Assembly: GCF_000247695.1 (NCBI RefSeq)
Contig: NW_004624865.1
Location: forward strand, 445,501-509,500
Length of the DNA stretch: 64,000 nt
Direction: 5' to 3'
Origin: Heterocephalus glaber
Taxonomy: Eukaryota > Chordata > Mammalia > Rodentia > Bathyergidae
Under the pieces are notes generated by a model that made no database searches, was not told the origin of the DNA, and worked only from the letters and a program-made list of their open reading frames with translations. Numbering within the stretch: the first letter of the stretch is position 1; every line of letters starts with the position of its first letter. The position numbers were made by a program, and so were the translations under genes. Positions 21,535 to 33,370 of the stretch are shown here, in pieces.

Positions 21535-21905
21535 TGCTGTGCTTTGAATATGGTTTTGTTCCCCTGAGACACATGTTGAGATTTGCTCTGTGGCAGCATT
21601 CGGAAGTAGAGCCTGGAAGAGACCGGAAGTAGAGCCTCCAAGAGGAGATTAGGTCACTGAGAAGAATTAATTCCTCTCCCAAGGAAATGGCTCCATTCCT
21701 GAGGCAGGAGAACTCTCACCCTCACAGGCCTGGGTAGCCACCAGGGAGGTCTCTGGTGCTTCTCTCTTTTCTGAATGCGCCCGTTTGCCCTTGCAAATTC
21801 CACCATGTTGGTGCAAGGGAGAAGATGAAGCTAAAGGAAGTTGGGACCAGGCCAGGTGGGATTTGTGGAGAGCCCAGCCTGGAGGCTGCCATGCCTGGGA
21901 ACAAT
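21535..21905 (+). mobile_element. MaLR LTR (MST-like)
   Basis: Typical MST/MaLR phrases in order: tttgaatatggttttgttcc, gagacacatgttgagatttg, aaatggctccattcctgagg, caggagaactctcaccctca, ggtctctggtgcttctctct and ttccaccatgttggtgcaag. A short internal duplication of gaagtagagcct occurs at 21604-21634. Confidence 0.7.
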
Positions 21906-22284
21906 CAGAAGCTGCAGGGGAAGGAGGAAACCCAATGCAAGGGCTGCAGCCTGCCGGGCAGGCAGCGGGCTTGCCATCACCAGCCCGCCCGTGAAATACA
22001 GTTACGTGTGTCAGCCTGCAGTCCAGGCGCAGCTCTCTGGCCTGACCCTCACCGGCACGGATTTCTTGCAGGCCTATGTTTTGATGCATTCAGAGAATTC
22101 AAACCATCTTCCCATTCCATAATTTAATCTGTGGTCCCAGGCCTGACAGAATGGCATCCCCACAGGAACTGGTACAAGGAAAGGACCTGGAAGCTTCAGG
22201 CAGCAGCCCTGAGTCTCATTCTCCTCAGGATTTCACCTTTCACCTTTGCATCTGGCTGCTGATTTAATTGGTCACAGAGACTGG

Positions 22285-22470
22285 ATGGTGTTATGGCTGA
22301 GTCATGGGCTCCGGGTCGGACACTGCAGGCTCAGGTCAGGTCTCTGTCATCCTCCAACTGTGTGGCTTCAATCCAGTTGCATAAAATCCCAGAACCTGTC
22401 CCAATTCCCTTTTCTTTAGAATGGGGTCACTACTATTCCTGGCTGGCAGGATTGCTGAGTAGTAGTGCAG
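22285..22470 (+). mobile_element. MIR SINE
   Basis: Nearly full-length layout: gttatggctgagtcatgggc, ggcttcaatccagttgcata (the 'ttgggcaagtta' region), ttctttagaatggggtcact (the 'tctgtaaaatgggg' region) and ggattgctgagtagtag. Confidence 0.6.
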
Positions 22471-22484
22471 CATAAAGACTCTCA

Positions 22485-22651
22485 GAGCTGGGTGTGGTGG
22501 CCCACGCCTGGAATTCCAGCAGTCTGAGAGGCTGAGGCAGGAGGATTGCAAGTTTGAGCCCACCTGGTCTACTTAGCAATTTAGCAAGACCCTGTCTCAA
22601 AATAACAAATAAAGAGCTGGAGGTGTCTTCGGTTCAGTCTGCAGTACCCCA
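22485..22651 (+). mobile_element. B1-dID type composite SINE
   Basis: A B1 half (gctgggtgtggtggcccacg...gaggattgcaagtttgagcc...accctgtctcaaaataac) is followed by an ID half (agctggaggtgtcttcggtt...ctgcagtacccc). The ID end runs directly into a CA repeat. Confidence 0.9.

Positions 22652-22697
<46 letters not shown>
22652..22697. repeat. (CA)n microsatellite at a SINE 3' end
   Basis: About 22 uninterrupted CA units directly following the ID-like 3' end, a common place for microsatellite birth from a SINE tail. Confidence 0.95.
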
Positions 22698-22699
<2 letters not shown>

Positions 22700-24049
22700 G
22701 ACACTATGACAGCAGCTTCTGACATGGACCGTCCATTACTGTGCGTCATGGGCCGAACAGAAAGTGCTGCCCCATTTTGTAGACAACATACTCGAGGCAC
22801 CACAGGGTAAAGGAACCTGGGGATGGAGAAGGCAGGAAGGGGAGGAGGGAAGAGGAAGTGAAAAGGACCAAGGTGCAATGTGTGTAGGCAGCACTTCTTC
22901 GTGAGGGACGTGTTTGCTGCATATTCTGATAAGAAAGGCGGGGAAGTCTCCTGCCTAACGTCACACCTCCCACGCTCTAGGGCTCCGCCCCTCTTGCCCT
23001 GCATGCCTGCTGACTGACCTTGGGAAAGCGGCTGCAGCCTCAATTTACCCAGGAAGACAAAGGGGTCGGGATGGCATCCTCACAGCTAGTCCTCTCCGAG
23101 TCACGCCACCCATCGGCCTGCAAGGCCATGTGGTTCCACTGGTGCACTGTCCCCAGGTGGCCACAGGGGGCGCTAGGCGTGGGGCTCCAGGCCGGGCCTT
23201 GGAAGCCCCGAACTTTCCCAGGAAAGATCTGCATTAGCTGCCAGCCCCTGCTCTGTGCACAGCCTAAAATTCTCCTCCTGACACTGCTTCCCTTTAGAAA
23301 GAAAGTAAATCATAACTTTTCACTTAAGTATTTCTGCTTTGAGTCAGACCTGCTTTAGCCTGAAGTTGAAAAAGAGTATATTCGGTTGGATCACATTTCA
23401 ACTCAGTCTAATAGATATTTGCTTAAGGGGAAGAAGGTTGAAGAAAAAAGGGAAATGTCAAAACGGAATAATAAAATGGTCTATAAACAGAAGCAGGTTT
23501 TCTGCGATATGTTACCCTGATAAACCCGATAATGGTTCCCAAATGCACCACCCTGGGTGGATGCCAGGCTGGACCGTGGCGGGTGCTGGGTTATTTTTAA
23601 TTTTACTGTAGCCAAACATGACCTCATTCTCATGGAATTCTCTCCCACCAAAGAGCTGTATCGAGTTATTTGTCGGCCAAAATTCATTTGAGTGCGGATT
23701 CATCGGAAACATGTGTGGCCACAGAAGCAGCCGAGAGGGAAATCTAGGGAGGAAAGAGTAGGATTTTCAAGGAAAACCATCCTTTGTTTTAACAGAGCGG
23801 GCTAGGCCTGGCGGGGCCTGGGCCTTTGATGACAGCAGTCCTGGAACTGCTGGTCTCAGTGACCATGCTGTGCCCTCAGCACTCTCAGAGCAGACCTCCA
23901 CCAGTGCTCAGGAAACTCGGCTGTCATCCATTCCACCAGGGCAGGCTCTGAGGCCACCTTCTGAGGGACAGGCTGGGCTGCAGTGCAAAGGAGTCTGGGC
24001 TGGGGCCCAAGCAAACCAGTCAGGGTGCTAGGAGGGCACCAGCAGTGCC
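22698..24049. other. Unique stretch, modestly GC-rich, with a CTCF-like string
   Basis: No repeat is recognised except a possible MIR scrap near 23010-23080. At 23156-23176, aggtggccacagggggcgct contains two overlapping partial CTCF-type cores. Frames of up to 148 codons (22597-23043 minus, through the CA repeat) are not credible genes. Confidence 0.35.
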
Positions 24050-24225
24050 AGGCACCCTCACTCCTTGCCAAGTGCTTAACCTGTGCATGCGTTCTCCGGT
24101 CTTCACAAGGAGTGGACGTGTTGTGATGCTTCTCCACTTCGCAGACAAAAACACCAAGGCTCAGGACGCTACCTCCTTCAGAGCACGTAGCTGGTTAGTG
24201 GCTTCATTTCCAGCCCCCAGCCTGT
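24050..24225 (-). mobile_element. MIR SINE
   Basis: Reversed MIR: ccaagtgcttaacctgtgca, cttctccacttcgcagacaa and acaccaaggctcaggac, then agcacgtagctggttagtgg. The order matches the full element. Confidence 0.6.
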
Positions 24226-24284
24226 TTGGTACAAGGCGACCCCACTGGCTACAAATAGAAGGCTTCAAGTGGCTCACAGAAAAG

Positions 24285-24400
24285 GAAGGTGTTTCCAGAC
24301 TGACAGGTCAGGGAAGGCTCATGGAGGAGGCAGCGTGTCAGCTATGTGGCAAGCACCGGTAGTTCTTGGACAAAGAGAGATGCATTCTAGAAAGATTAAA
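24285..24400. repeat. Possible L2-like ancient repeat
   Basis: The phrase ggtcagggaaggctcatgga followed by ggaggcagcgtgtcagctat resembles a well-known string in old LINE2-type repeats. Weak, from memory. Confidence 0.3.
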
Positions 24401-25955
24401 AGTCAGAAAGAAAAAGGAGGTGTCAGAAAAAATGCAAGCTGAATCTTCCAAGGAGTAAGGAGCCCGATTTGATGCCAGCTGTGGGACCTGGAATGGAAAT
24501 GTCCCGTGGGCTTGCAGCACAGACACCCTGGCTTTTGGATGATGGGATGGGCTTGACCTGCAGGGACACAGTCAGCTTGGAAGAGGGCTTGGATCAGGGG
24601 GCTCAGGGTGACGCTGTGGCACAGAAAGCCCAGGGGAAGAGGTCAGGAACCAGAGGGCCAGTGGGAGCTGAGCTCATGGGGAGGATACCATGACTGACTG
24701 ATTCTATGTGCAGAAAAAAGCAAGGGAACAACTGACTATGAGTCCAGCTGTCCTGTAGGGTGACTGGTGGGTGGGATCTTTACTGATCACAGTGTACAAT
24801 AGGGCAACGTAAGCAAAGCTAGATTTTGGTTACGTTGAGCCTGAGCTAGGTTATTGCTGTCACCCCAGTTCTCAAGTGCATGGACTATACCATGGTCTTC
24901 ACTGTCTCCCCCAGGTTCCCCAAGCCTCGGGGAAAGCCCTGAATGGATAGATTGGCACAATCTCTTGTATTCTCCACCAAGAGAGCTGGGTTTGGCCAAA
25001 CTCGGCATCTGGATTTTGCAGGCAGCAGAGGCACCAGGTCAGTAGTTAACACCACTCCCTACATCCAGACAGAAGTGGAGAGGCAGCTTGCTGAGGCTGT
25101 CAGGGGGCAGCATTCTGGGTGGGGGGAGATCTGGTATCAGTGCAGGACCTGCCCTTCACTACCCCCAGGGTGGCCAGGAAGCCACGCTACCAACTAGCCA
25201 TGGTGGCCAAAGATTTTAAAAGACCAGGAAGAAAAGCTGCTCAGAGCACACAGGAGGTACAATTGTCTGTTTCAGTTTTCAATCACGCCTTTTCCTGTGC
25301 AAAATAGCCTTGTAGGAAATTAATGATTCTGTTACGTTCTCAGAAGTGGAGACGCCAATATCTGGGAGAATGGTTTTCCCATAAGGCCAAAGAACATCAG
25401 TCCGGGTGTCTGTGAGGATCACAGTTCCTTTCTAATGTCTTCAAAGTAATCGTCATGACACTGCCTGCACCACAGCAGATTCAGGACACAGAGGATCAAG
25501 TACCTGATCTGTCCATTGGATGGACCCCCCATGTCCTGTGTCCCCAGGCAAATAGGGACCCAAACTCTGCCTGCCTCCAGGGCCAAGTTCACCCAAGGAA
25601 CCTGTGCAGACCAGAGAAGGCACGTGACATGGAGATTCCTAGATATTAACTAGGAGAAGAAAGTGTCACAGTAAACTCTGATACCCATCACTGCGCTCGG
25701 GCACTTGCCAGAGTTAGCTCAGGCTTGCTTCTTCTGCAGCTCCCTATCCATTTCTGTTGCAGGGTTTCTCCCCAGATTAGGATTTGCTTGTGCCAGGCAG
25801 CACGGGGCAGAGACTCAGCGGAATCACAGGGGTGAGGACACTGTGACAGCACAGGCTGTGTTCTTCTTCATACTCCAAGGCTCACACGGGGCATGGTGTG
25901 CAGTTGGTACTCAAAGAGTGGGGCGATGACCCCTACAAGGCATGGGGTTTTGGAA
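24401..25955. other. Unique-looking stretch, nothing recognised
   Basis: Mixed composition. Several frames of 60-84 codons overlap on both strands without recognisable domains. No repeats are named. Confidence 0.35.
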
Positions 25956-26050
25956 ATATCCTTTGATCTCCTTTGCCTCTATATTTCTCATGTGCAAAGT
26001 TAGAAGCAAGAAAATCTGCCTGACAGAGTAGTGGAGGGCATTATGAAGAG
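25956..26050 (+). mobile_element. MIR SINE fragment
   Basis: The order tcctttgatctcctttgcct, ctcatgtgcaaagttag and gacagagtagtggagggca corresponds to the MIR 'cctcagtttcctcatctgtaaaatg...gttgtgaggatt' segment. Confidence 0.45.
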
Positions 26051-26112
26051 AAGAGAGACAGGGTAAAAGTAAATAAAGAATAAAAAAAGAAAAAGGAAAA
26101 ACAGAAAGCAGG
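26041..26112 (+). repeat. Purine-rich A/G tract
   Basis: About 70 bases almost wholly purine (gaagagaagagagacagggt, then A-rich). Confidence 0.7.
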
Positions 26113-27739
26113 ATTGTTAGCAGCAGAAGAGCAGTAAGAGAGAAGGCGCTCTCCTAAGTGTCCCTGTATCCAGCTTCAGGCTGTATCTCTTCATGGAAGA
26201 ATTTTGCATTTCAGAAATACTTCTGCTTACTCTAAGAAAGCTAAAGGTCTCAGCACTCTTTGTCCCCAGGTAATGCCCCTACCCACCCTCCCCACTACCC
26301 CACCTCCCTGGGGTCTTTCCGTCTCCTTTTCAATTGTCCCTCAGAATGTTCCCTAGGGACATCTGCTCCACACTGAAGAACCAAGGGTGCTGAGCTCCAG
26401 GTGTCCAAGGATGGGGGCGGGGAGTGCAAACAAAAGCTCCCACTGGTAAGAAGGTGCCCCAAAGAGGTGAGAGTTGCCCAGGAGCCCAGCGGGAGAAGAT
26501 TCTCCCGGGAGTGGGAGAGCAAGGCTGCGTCTTAGTGGTGAGTAAATGTTTGCCTTGGGGAGAGAACAGTGGAAGGAGCTGTTTTCAGAAGAGGTTGAAT
26601 TCCTCTCTTTGGTTAGTCCATGGCTTGGATTGTACTTTCAAATATAGAGGAGACTTTTGAAAATTATACAAACATTGCTGATAAGAGCGTTTCCCCCATG
26701 CCATGGAGCTCAAATTCTTCACCTCACTGTCAGCCCTAGCCCTGTACATACCAAGACTGTTCTCTCCCATTCAAGAGATTAAACAGCTGAGCTTTAGTCC
26801 ATGTAAATATCTGGAATTTCAGTTTCTCCTGCAACTTCCACTATTCCAGTACATTGATCCCTGTGACTTGGTTATAGGGAAGCCCTCTAAAAAGAAACCC
26901 CTGGATTTGATCCAGGGCTTTCACGTGATCTTTTTACCTTGTTGAGTTGCCTGTGACCTTGTTACCTGTACTTCTGGCCTGGTAGCTCTTCCATTGGGAA
27001 ACATTCACCTCCATATCCCCTGCAGCTTCTAACAGGGTCCAGCAGGATGTTAGCATAAACAAATGTTCCTAAATTTAAAGTAACTGAACATTAACCCAAG
27101 GTAGAAAGTGAAAATGGGAAGACTCGCCAGATGGTCTGTGTGTTCTCTGGCAAACACCTCCCTGTAAAGAATGCCCAGATTTGTGGTCTGGCTTTTGCAT
27201 AGTCTATCCAGATGTTTGGCTTCAGGTGGAAACATGCCAGGAAGTCCTTAATGATCAGGCGCATGTTTCCTAACATGTCTAACCTCCAGACAGCCCGGGA
27301 GCCTCCTGGACGGAGGCTGCAGTGAAACTGACATTCTCCAATGCACTGCAGAATGAAGCATCCTGGGCTGGAGTTGTGAGGAGAAAGTGAAGAAGTGGAG
27401 AGGAAAGACAGCTCCACCTCTGCGGCAGGGGCGTGCTACGGGGGAGCTGAGGATGAGCCCCCTGCAGGGGAGACCATGGACACAAGGACAGAGACCAGCA
27501 ACCACGAGGGGAACCAGATCCAGGACAGACCAGGTGCCTCACTTGTCATAGAAAGAGGTGAGCTTTTACTTGGCATGAAATGGTGAGTCATGGTAGAATT
27601 CAGAGCTGAGAAATAACCTGGAATATGAGACATAACCCAGTGTAAATTCTATTTCAAATGATCGCTCTGATTTCTTCTAGAGTGGTTTGAGGAGTAGGGC
27701 AGGGGGAAATAGAGGAAGAGGATTCAGGAAGCTGCCATT
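26113..27739. other. Unique-looking stretch, nothing recognised
   Basis: Overlapping minus-strand frames of 85-108 codons occur at 27091-27542 in a GC-richer patch. The products are not recognised. No repeat is named. Confidence 0.35.
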
Positions 27740-28150
27740 ATATTGGTCAGTGTTACATTGCTGCAGCAAAATGCCTGAGGCAGGCTACTTTATAAAGAAA
27801 AGAGGTTTATTTATCTCACAGTCTTGGGAGCTAGAAGTCCAAGTAGCATGGTGCAAGTTCTACACAGGGTTCTTATGGGCTGTAGCACATTCCAGTAAGA
27901 TCTCTCTCTGTCTCTGTCTGTCTCTCTCTCTCTGTCTTTCTTTCTGTCTCTGTCTGTTTCTCTGTCTCTCTCCATCTCTCTCTCTCCTTTTGAAAAGCGA
28001 CCAGGACTCCATCATGGGGCTCCCATGATATAACTTAAAAGAATCCAATGCCTTTCCAAAGGCAATGAGATTAAATTCCTCCCTTCTTAGTGCCATTATC
28101 ATCAAAATGTGGGGCTGGGGCTCTTACATGAATTTGGGCAGAGAAACCAC
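27740..28150 (-). mobile_element. MaLR LTR (MST-like) with pyrimidine expansion
   Basis: Reversed LTR: attggtcagtgttacattgc, aaagaggtttatttatctca, gggttcttatgggctgta, then after a long TC/TCTG tract caatgcctttccaaaggcaa, gagattaaattcctcccttc and atcatcaaaatgtgggg. The pyrimidine expansion sits inside the element. Confidence 0.7.
27898..27992. repeat. (TC/TCTG)n polypyrimidine tract
   Basis: Roughly 95 bases of almost pure pyrimidine with G interruptions (tctctctgtctctgtctgtc...). It creates low-complexity frames on both strands (Leu/Ser/Cys-rich plus, Arg/Gln/Glu-rich minus) that are not genes. Confidence 0.95.
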
Positions 28151-29282
28151 AGCAACTTTGCTGCTCTCTTCCATGTAAGAGGAGATTCTGGTGGCCTGGA
28201 CCAGGGTGCTCATTGTGGGGCTGGTGACAAATAGCTTGATTCTGGGTGTGTTTTGCTGCCCCTTCCCAACAGTCCATGAGAGCACAATGCTGTGCTCGTG
28301 CAGCAGCAATCTTTATTCTTGGTGAATCAGCAAACACAGCAAGAGCTGCACCACATCTGGATGGAGCTGGGTGCTGGGGCTCAGAGATGCATTTCCAAAT
28401 TGCTGTCTCTGTCCTTTAGCTGCCACCGGGAGGGATGCTGAAGCCCAAGGAACCAAAACTGCCAGTTATGCCCCTAGCACTGGTGTGGGACAAGAGTCGC
28501 TGTATTTGAAAAAAAAAAAAAAGTCTTAAGAGAAGTGCTGGATGAAGTCGTTTTTAGTTCTTTTTCTAATTTGTGCAAGATAAATAATTATGAGGGATAA
28601 AAGTGGGATTTTGATTCTCTGGCTGTGATTTGAGCTGGTGAGGGACAGAGAAGATGGGGGTAGAAACCACCAAGAGGGGGAAGCTCTGTAGCTGTCAGGC
28701 ACTGTCCAGAGGGAAGGGACAGGCTGGGTTCTCACAGCTGCGAGTCAGGGCTGATCTCTTGGGCATCCCCAGGTTAGCGCTGTGCCCGGGGGAGGGCCCT
28801 GGGTGCCTCCCACCTCCCACACTGCTACAAAGCCCAGCGTGCTTTCTCCTGCTGGCCTCCCTTGGGCATGGGCCCCTGCCTGTGCATGAGCACAGAGTGG
28901 CTCCATCCACACCTGCCTCGATTGCCCCAGCACCCTGGAGAAGCAGGGGCTAACTTCATCTTCCCTCCATTTTACCAGGGTTTGCGAGTGATATGTGAAG
29001 AATCGCATGGCAAGTTAGAGACCCAGCCTGCCGTCACCCCAAGCTTTCTCTCTTCAAGATTACCTGGGCCTCCCGGCACAGCTGGTGGACTCCTCTCGGT
29101 TAGGGACTGATGAGGGGCCTGATGTTCCTGGAAAGTCCCAGAGCTGAGCCTCTTAGCCAGGAGGGCAGAGGTGCCAAAGGCCATTCACAGCCACAGCTGC
29201 TCATGGAAAGCAGGCTGCGTGCTTTCTCTCCTGCTTCTCTTTTCAGAAACCATGGGCTAGACCCACTTAAGCTCCTCTAGCG
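28151..29282. other. Unique-looking stretch, nothing recognised
   Basis: Includes an A14 run near 28509. The overlapping frames at 28654-29184 have no recognised products. Confidence 0.35.
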
Positions 29283-29362
29283 CAATAGCTACCAACCTTG
29301 GGCTTTGCATGGTACTCACCAGAGCAGCTTGGAAAATACTGATGTCCAGGATAATGCTCAGT
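29283..29362 (+). mobile_element. MER5-like hAT fragment
   Basis: The order agctaccaaccttgggcttt, gcatggtactcaccagagca, gcttggaaaatactgatgtc matches the 5' part of MER5-type elements (short internally deleted hAT-Charlie transposons). Confidence 0.6.
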
Positions 29363-29664
29363 AAAGAATGCTCAAGTCAACAGATGCAAGGAAGACAGCA
29401 GTGAAGGCCATAAGGTGGAGAATGTGGGAGGAGCATCCAAGGAATCTCACTAGGTGCATGTTACCTTTCAGGGAGAAGACCCATCGAGTAGTTCAGATGG
29501 ATTCGCCAGTGGCTGTGAGTGAGATGCATTTGGTAGCGGTGGAGGGAATAACTTGAGATAATTGTAAAATACATCCTGAAGTCTCCTCAAGCAGATACAG
29601 CAGGAAGCAGGAGTAACAGGGCATGGGGACTCAGAAAGACGAGGCACTGAATGAGAGAGTCCCA

Positions 29665-29818
29665 TGTAGACCCATGGGCATGGGCAAGATGCCCAAATTC
29701 TCTGCACCTCCCCACCAAGACAGCAATAGTGTTCTCTTTGGGTTTGTGACATAACTATTATGTTAGTCTGCATATAAAGCACTGAGTGTGGGGCTTGGTA
29801 CACACTTTCGATCAACAA
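29665..29818 (+). mobile_element. MIR SINE
   Basis: The string gcatgggcaagatgcccaaa, ttctctgcacctcccc and, at the 3' end, aaagcactgagtgtggggct then cttggtacacactttcgatc follow the MIR order. A 149-codon minus-strand frame (29468-29917) across it is chance. Confidence 0.55.
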
Positions 29819-30191
29819 GGGGTAACAGGACACACTTACATCCTTTGATTCCCAGAGGTCAATAATGGTAAGAATGATGGCAATCATGGTTGTTACAGCT
29901 GTCACACAGACAAGCACGCTTAAAGACCTAGGATGGGTTAGACATTTGGTAAATAGAATCCTATATATTTACCTGACTCTTCAAAATCTTCTGAGCAGTT
30001 TTATTTCCTCCAAAAAAGAAGCTAGACAAGGCTTGTAACATAAATTACTCAAGAGGTTCTAACAATTTGTCAAAGAGCACAGGGAAAATAAAATGTTTTG
30101 TTGTTGGTAAGCAATTTGAATCCTACTTTACCTCCAGGTCCTGTGATTTTGTGGCTTAAAAATGGCTGCTACCATTGTTTTTATGACATAA
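29819..30191. other. Unclassified stretch
   Basis: AT-rich, with a possible degraded MIR near 29960-30090. Nothing firm. Confidence 0.3.
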
Positions 30192-30303
30192 TTAAGAGAA
30201 ACTTTTTTTTTGTTGTTACCAGTGACTGAACTCAGGACCTTCCACTTGTGAGGCAGACCTCGGCACCAGTGAGCTAAATCCCCAGCCCTTAAGAGAAACT
30301 TTT
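30192..30303 (-). mobile_element. ID SINE with target duplication
   Basis: The SINE body 30207-30288 (T run, ttgttaccagtgactgaact, gagctaaatccccagccc) lies between perfect 15-base repeats ttaagagaaactttt at 30192-30206 and 30289-30303. It lies just upstream of the L1 fragment. Confidence 0.9.
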
Positions 30304-30317
30304 ACATTTATTAAGAA

Positions 30318-32536
30318 ATAAAGATGAAAAATCAACAGCCAACATCATACTAAATGGTCAAAAACTGAAAGTCTTCATGCTAAAATCAGAAACAAGACAA
30401 GGATGTCCACTATCACCACTCCTGTTCAGTATAGTTTTGGAGACATTAGCCATGGCAATTAGACAAGAGAAGGAAATAAAAGGAATAAAGATAGGAAAGG
30501 AAGAAGTTAAACTGTCATTATTTGCTGCCAATATGATACTCTACATAAAAGACCCAAAAAACCCTGCCAAAAGACTTCTAGACCTAATTGACAGATGCAG
30601 TAGAGTACCTGGATATAAGGTCAACGCTCAAAAATCAATAGCCTTCTTGTACACAACAGACTAACTGCAAGAGAAATTAAGGAAACAATTCCTTTCAAAA
30701 TAGCATCCCCCAAAAATGAAATATCTAGGAATCAGTCTAACAAAGGAAACAAAAGACTTCTGCACTGAAAACTACATCACTTTGAAAAAAGAGATCAAAG
30801 AGGATATAAGAAAAGGGAAAGACATCCCTTGCTCCTGGGTAGGAAGAACTAACATAGTGAAAATGGCCATACTTCCAAAACCTCTATACAGATTCAATGC
30901 AATCTGGATTGAAATCCCAACAGTATATTTCACAGAACTAGAGAAAATAATGCAAAAATTCATTTGGAACCAGAAGAGACCTAGAATAGCAAAAGCAATT
31001 CTAGGCAACAGAGACATGACAGGNNNNNNNNNNNNNNNNNNNNNNNNNNNNNNNNNNNNNNNNNNNNNNNNNNNNNNNNNNNNNNNNNNNNNNNNNNNNN
31101 NNNNNNNNNNNNNNNNNNNNNNNNNNNNNNNNNNNNNNNNNNNNNNNNNNNNNNNNNNNNNNNNNNNNNNNNNNNNNNNNNNNNNNNNNNNNNNNNNNNN
31201 NNNNNNNNNNNNNNNNNNNNNNNNNNNNNNNNNNNNNNNNNNNNNNNNNNNNNNNNNNNNNNNNNNNNNNNNNACTAAACCAAGATCAAAGTGGATTAAA
31301 GATCTAAATAAATATGAAGAGAGAAACACTAAACTTCCTGGAAGATAAGTTAGGTAGAACTCTTGAAGACACTGGCATAGGAGAAGACTTTATGAACAAA
31401 TCCTCAGTAGCATGGGAACTTGCACAAAGAATCAACAACCAGGATCTCATCTTATTAAAATCTTCTGCACTGCAAGAGAGACAACCAACAGAGCTAAGAG
31501 ACAACCTACAATGTGGGAAAAAATTTTTACCAGCTGTTCCTCAGACAAAGGTCTACTATCTAAAATATATAAAGAACTAAAAAAAATCAGACTCCCAAAT
31601 ATAAGAACCCAATTCAAAATGGACATCTGAAATGAACAGACATTTCTCAGACAAACAAGCAAAAACAGCAAATAAATATATGAAAAAATGTTCAACATCA
31701 CTGGTCATTTGAGAGATGCAGATGAAAACAAAGCTGAGATTCCACCTCACTCCAGAAAGAATGGCTGCTATCATGAAATCAACCAATAACAAATGCTGGT
31801 GGGGCTGTGGGGAGAAAGGAACCCTTCTGCATTGTTGGTGGGAGTGCAGACTGGTGCAACCACTGTGGAAATCAGTGTGGAGATTCCTCAAAGAACTAGG
31901 GCTAGAGGTCCCATTTAACCCAGCTATTCCACTGCTGGGTATCTTTCCAAAAGAATTAAAAGAATCATACCTCAGCGATATATGCTCACCCATGTTTATA
32001 GCAGGACAGTTTGTCATAGCTAAAACTTGGAAACAGTGTAAGTGCCCATCAACTAGAGACTGGATAGTAAAAATGTGGTTTTTTAAATGGAGTACTACTT
32101 AGCCATAAAGAATGAGGAACTAAAGACATTTTTATCTAAATGGATGCACATTGAAGCCATACTCTTAAGTGAAATAAATAGGACACACATGTGTAAATAC
32201 CAAATAGTTTCTCTGGTGTGAAAAACTAAAAGTGTAAAAAAGGTTCAAATGGTATAGTTGTTAATGTAAAATAGGAAGAAAATGTCTAAAGGAGCAGGAG
32301 AAGTGGGAGGAATAGGGAAAAAGAAAGTAGGGAAAAGAAAAAATACAAGAAAAGGAAAAAATGAAAACAAAGTCTTTGTTAATAGGGAAGGGTGGAGGGT
32401 GTGAAGGGAGGGCAGGGGAATGGGGAAAAAATAAGAACCAAGATGCATCATGTAAAGGTGCAAGATCCCAAGGCTGAATGTAACTGTATTGTATACCTAA
32501 AATGTACCAATAAACTTAATAAAAACAAAAGAAATA
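30318..32536 (+). mobile_element. 5'-truncated L1 LINE: ORF2 RT to 3' end
   Basis: Encodes the second half of L1 ORF2p. The RT core GCPLSPLLF lies near 30400, but the catalytic FADD-type motif reads FAAN near 30523, so the RT is inactive. There is a stop near 30662, then the KYLGI and IPCSW/RINIVKM-like thumb (30716-31022), the C-terminal Cys-rich domain at 31790-31900 (CWWGCG, HCWWEC), then a purine-rich 3' UTR and an aataaa/A-rich end. A 250-base gap interrupts it. It is a source-type copy for the L1 3' ends elsewhere in the window. Confidence 0.9.
31024..31273. other. Assembly gap (250 N)
   Basis: Exactly 250 undetermined bases inside L1 ORF2. The round number suggests an estimated gap size. 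The frame written across it is not informative. Confidence 0.98.
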
Positions 32537-33370
32537 AAGTTTACCTGTTCCTGTTTTAACCCCATCTTTCCAGGTGTTAGTGTAAGATCAGATGTTGAAG
32601 AGATTCCTGGAGCACTCACCGCCTCTGGTTTTGGAGTGTCCCCCTATGCTCAGGAAGCTGATCATTGCTCCAGACTCAGGCAAATCCCCAGAGCCTGTGT
32701 CTGTGGTAGGGAGAGAGAAGCACCGGTTTCCCAGGCCAGGTTCTGTTTACACTCCCTTGATCAGGGATAATGATTGGTTTACAGGAGACATTCTGACTTC
32801 ATTAAGCTCACTTCTGGACAGTCAGTATGGGACTACAACAACATGGCACTTGTGTTTCAAGCTCACATGTGCTTCCTTGCACAAGAGGGACCAATGCTTA
32901 GCCAAGACTTTCTTCCGCTGACACCTAGGATCAGGGCTGCAGATGTGCAGCTTGCGTTAAGAAAGGGTGACCTTTCCCCAGAGGAGCACAAAGCCTCAAC
33001 AGATGACCGTGAGAATCATCCTTCTCTCATTCCTATGCGTCACCTTGCTCAGCGTAGTTCATGTACATTTCAGTCTGTTTTCCATCCCCACTAAAAGCCA
33101 TGTTGTAAGACTTTTAATAAATAGGTCAGTGGCATTTCTATAATTAACTTAGGTGCTTATCTTTGACCACTAGATACAGAGAGGCATCTAGCAGCCTTAA
33201 ATGGGTGATGCACCTGATTAACTGCAAATGAGATTAAATTAGGATAACTGAAAGGATTTATACTTTTCTTTCTTTTTTAAAAAAATGGAAAAATTTTAAT
33301 TAGCTTTGCATAACCCTTGTTAAACGCTCTCATTTATGGAGACACTTTACAGTGCAAAGTTAAAAAAAAT
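32537..33370. other. Unclassified stretch
   Basis: Two overlapping plus-strand frames (32592-32921, 109 codons; 32774-33094, 106 codons) encode nothing recognised. A cttttaataaataggtc poly(A)-signal-like end at 33110 follows, so an LTR or processed transcript is conceivable but unproven. Confidence 0.3.

Noticed and set aside
22597..23043. 148-codon minus frame through the CA repeat
   Set aside because: Its end is a poly-Cys/Val translation of the microsatellite. No domain elsewhere.
27687..28105. Low-complexity Leu/Cys-rich plus frame and Arg/Gln-rich minus frame
   Set aside because: They are produced by the TC/TCTG tract inside a MaLR LTR.
30377..32102. L1 ORF2 segments as a functional reverse transcriptase gene
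   Set aside because: Catalytic motif altered, stops and indels present, 5' end missing.
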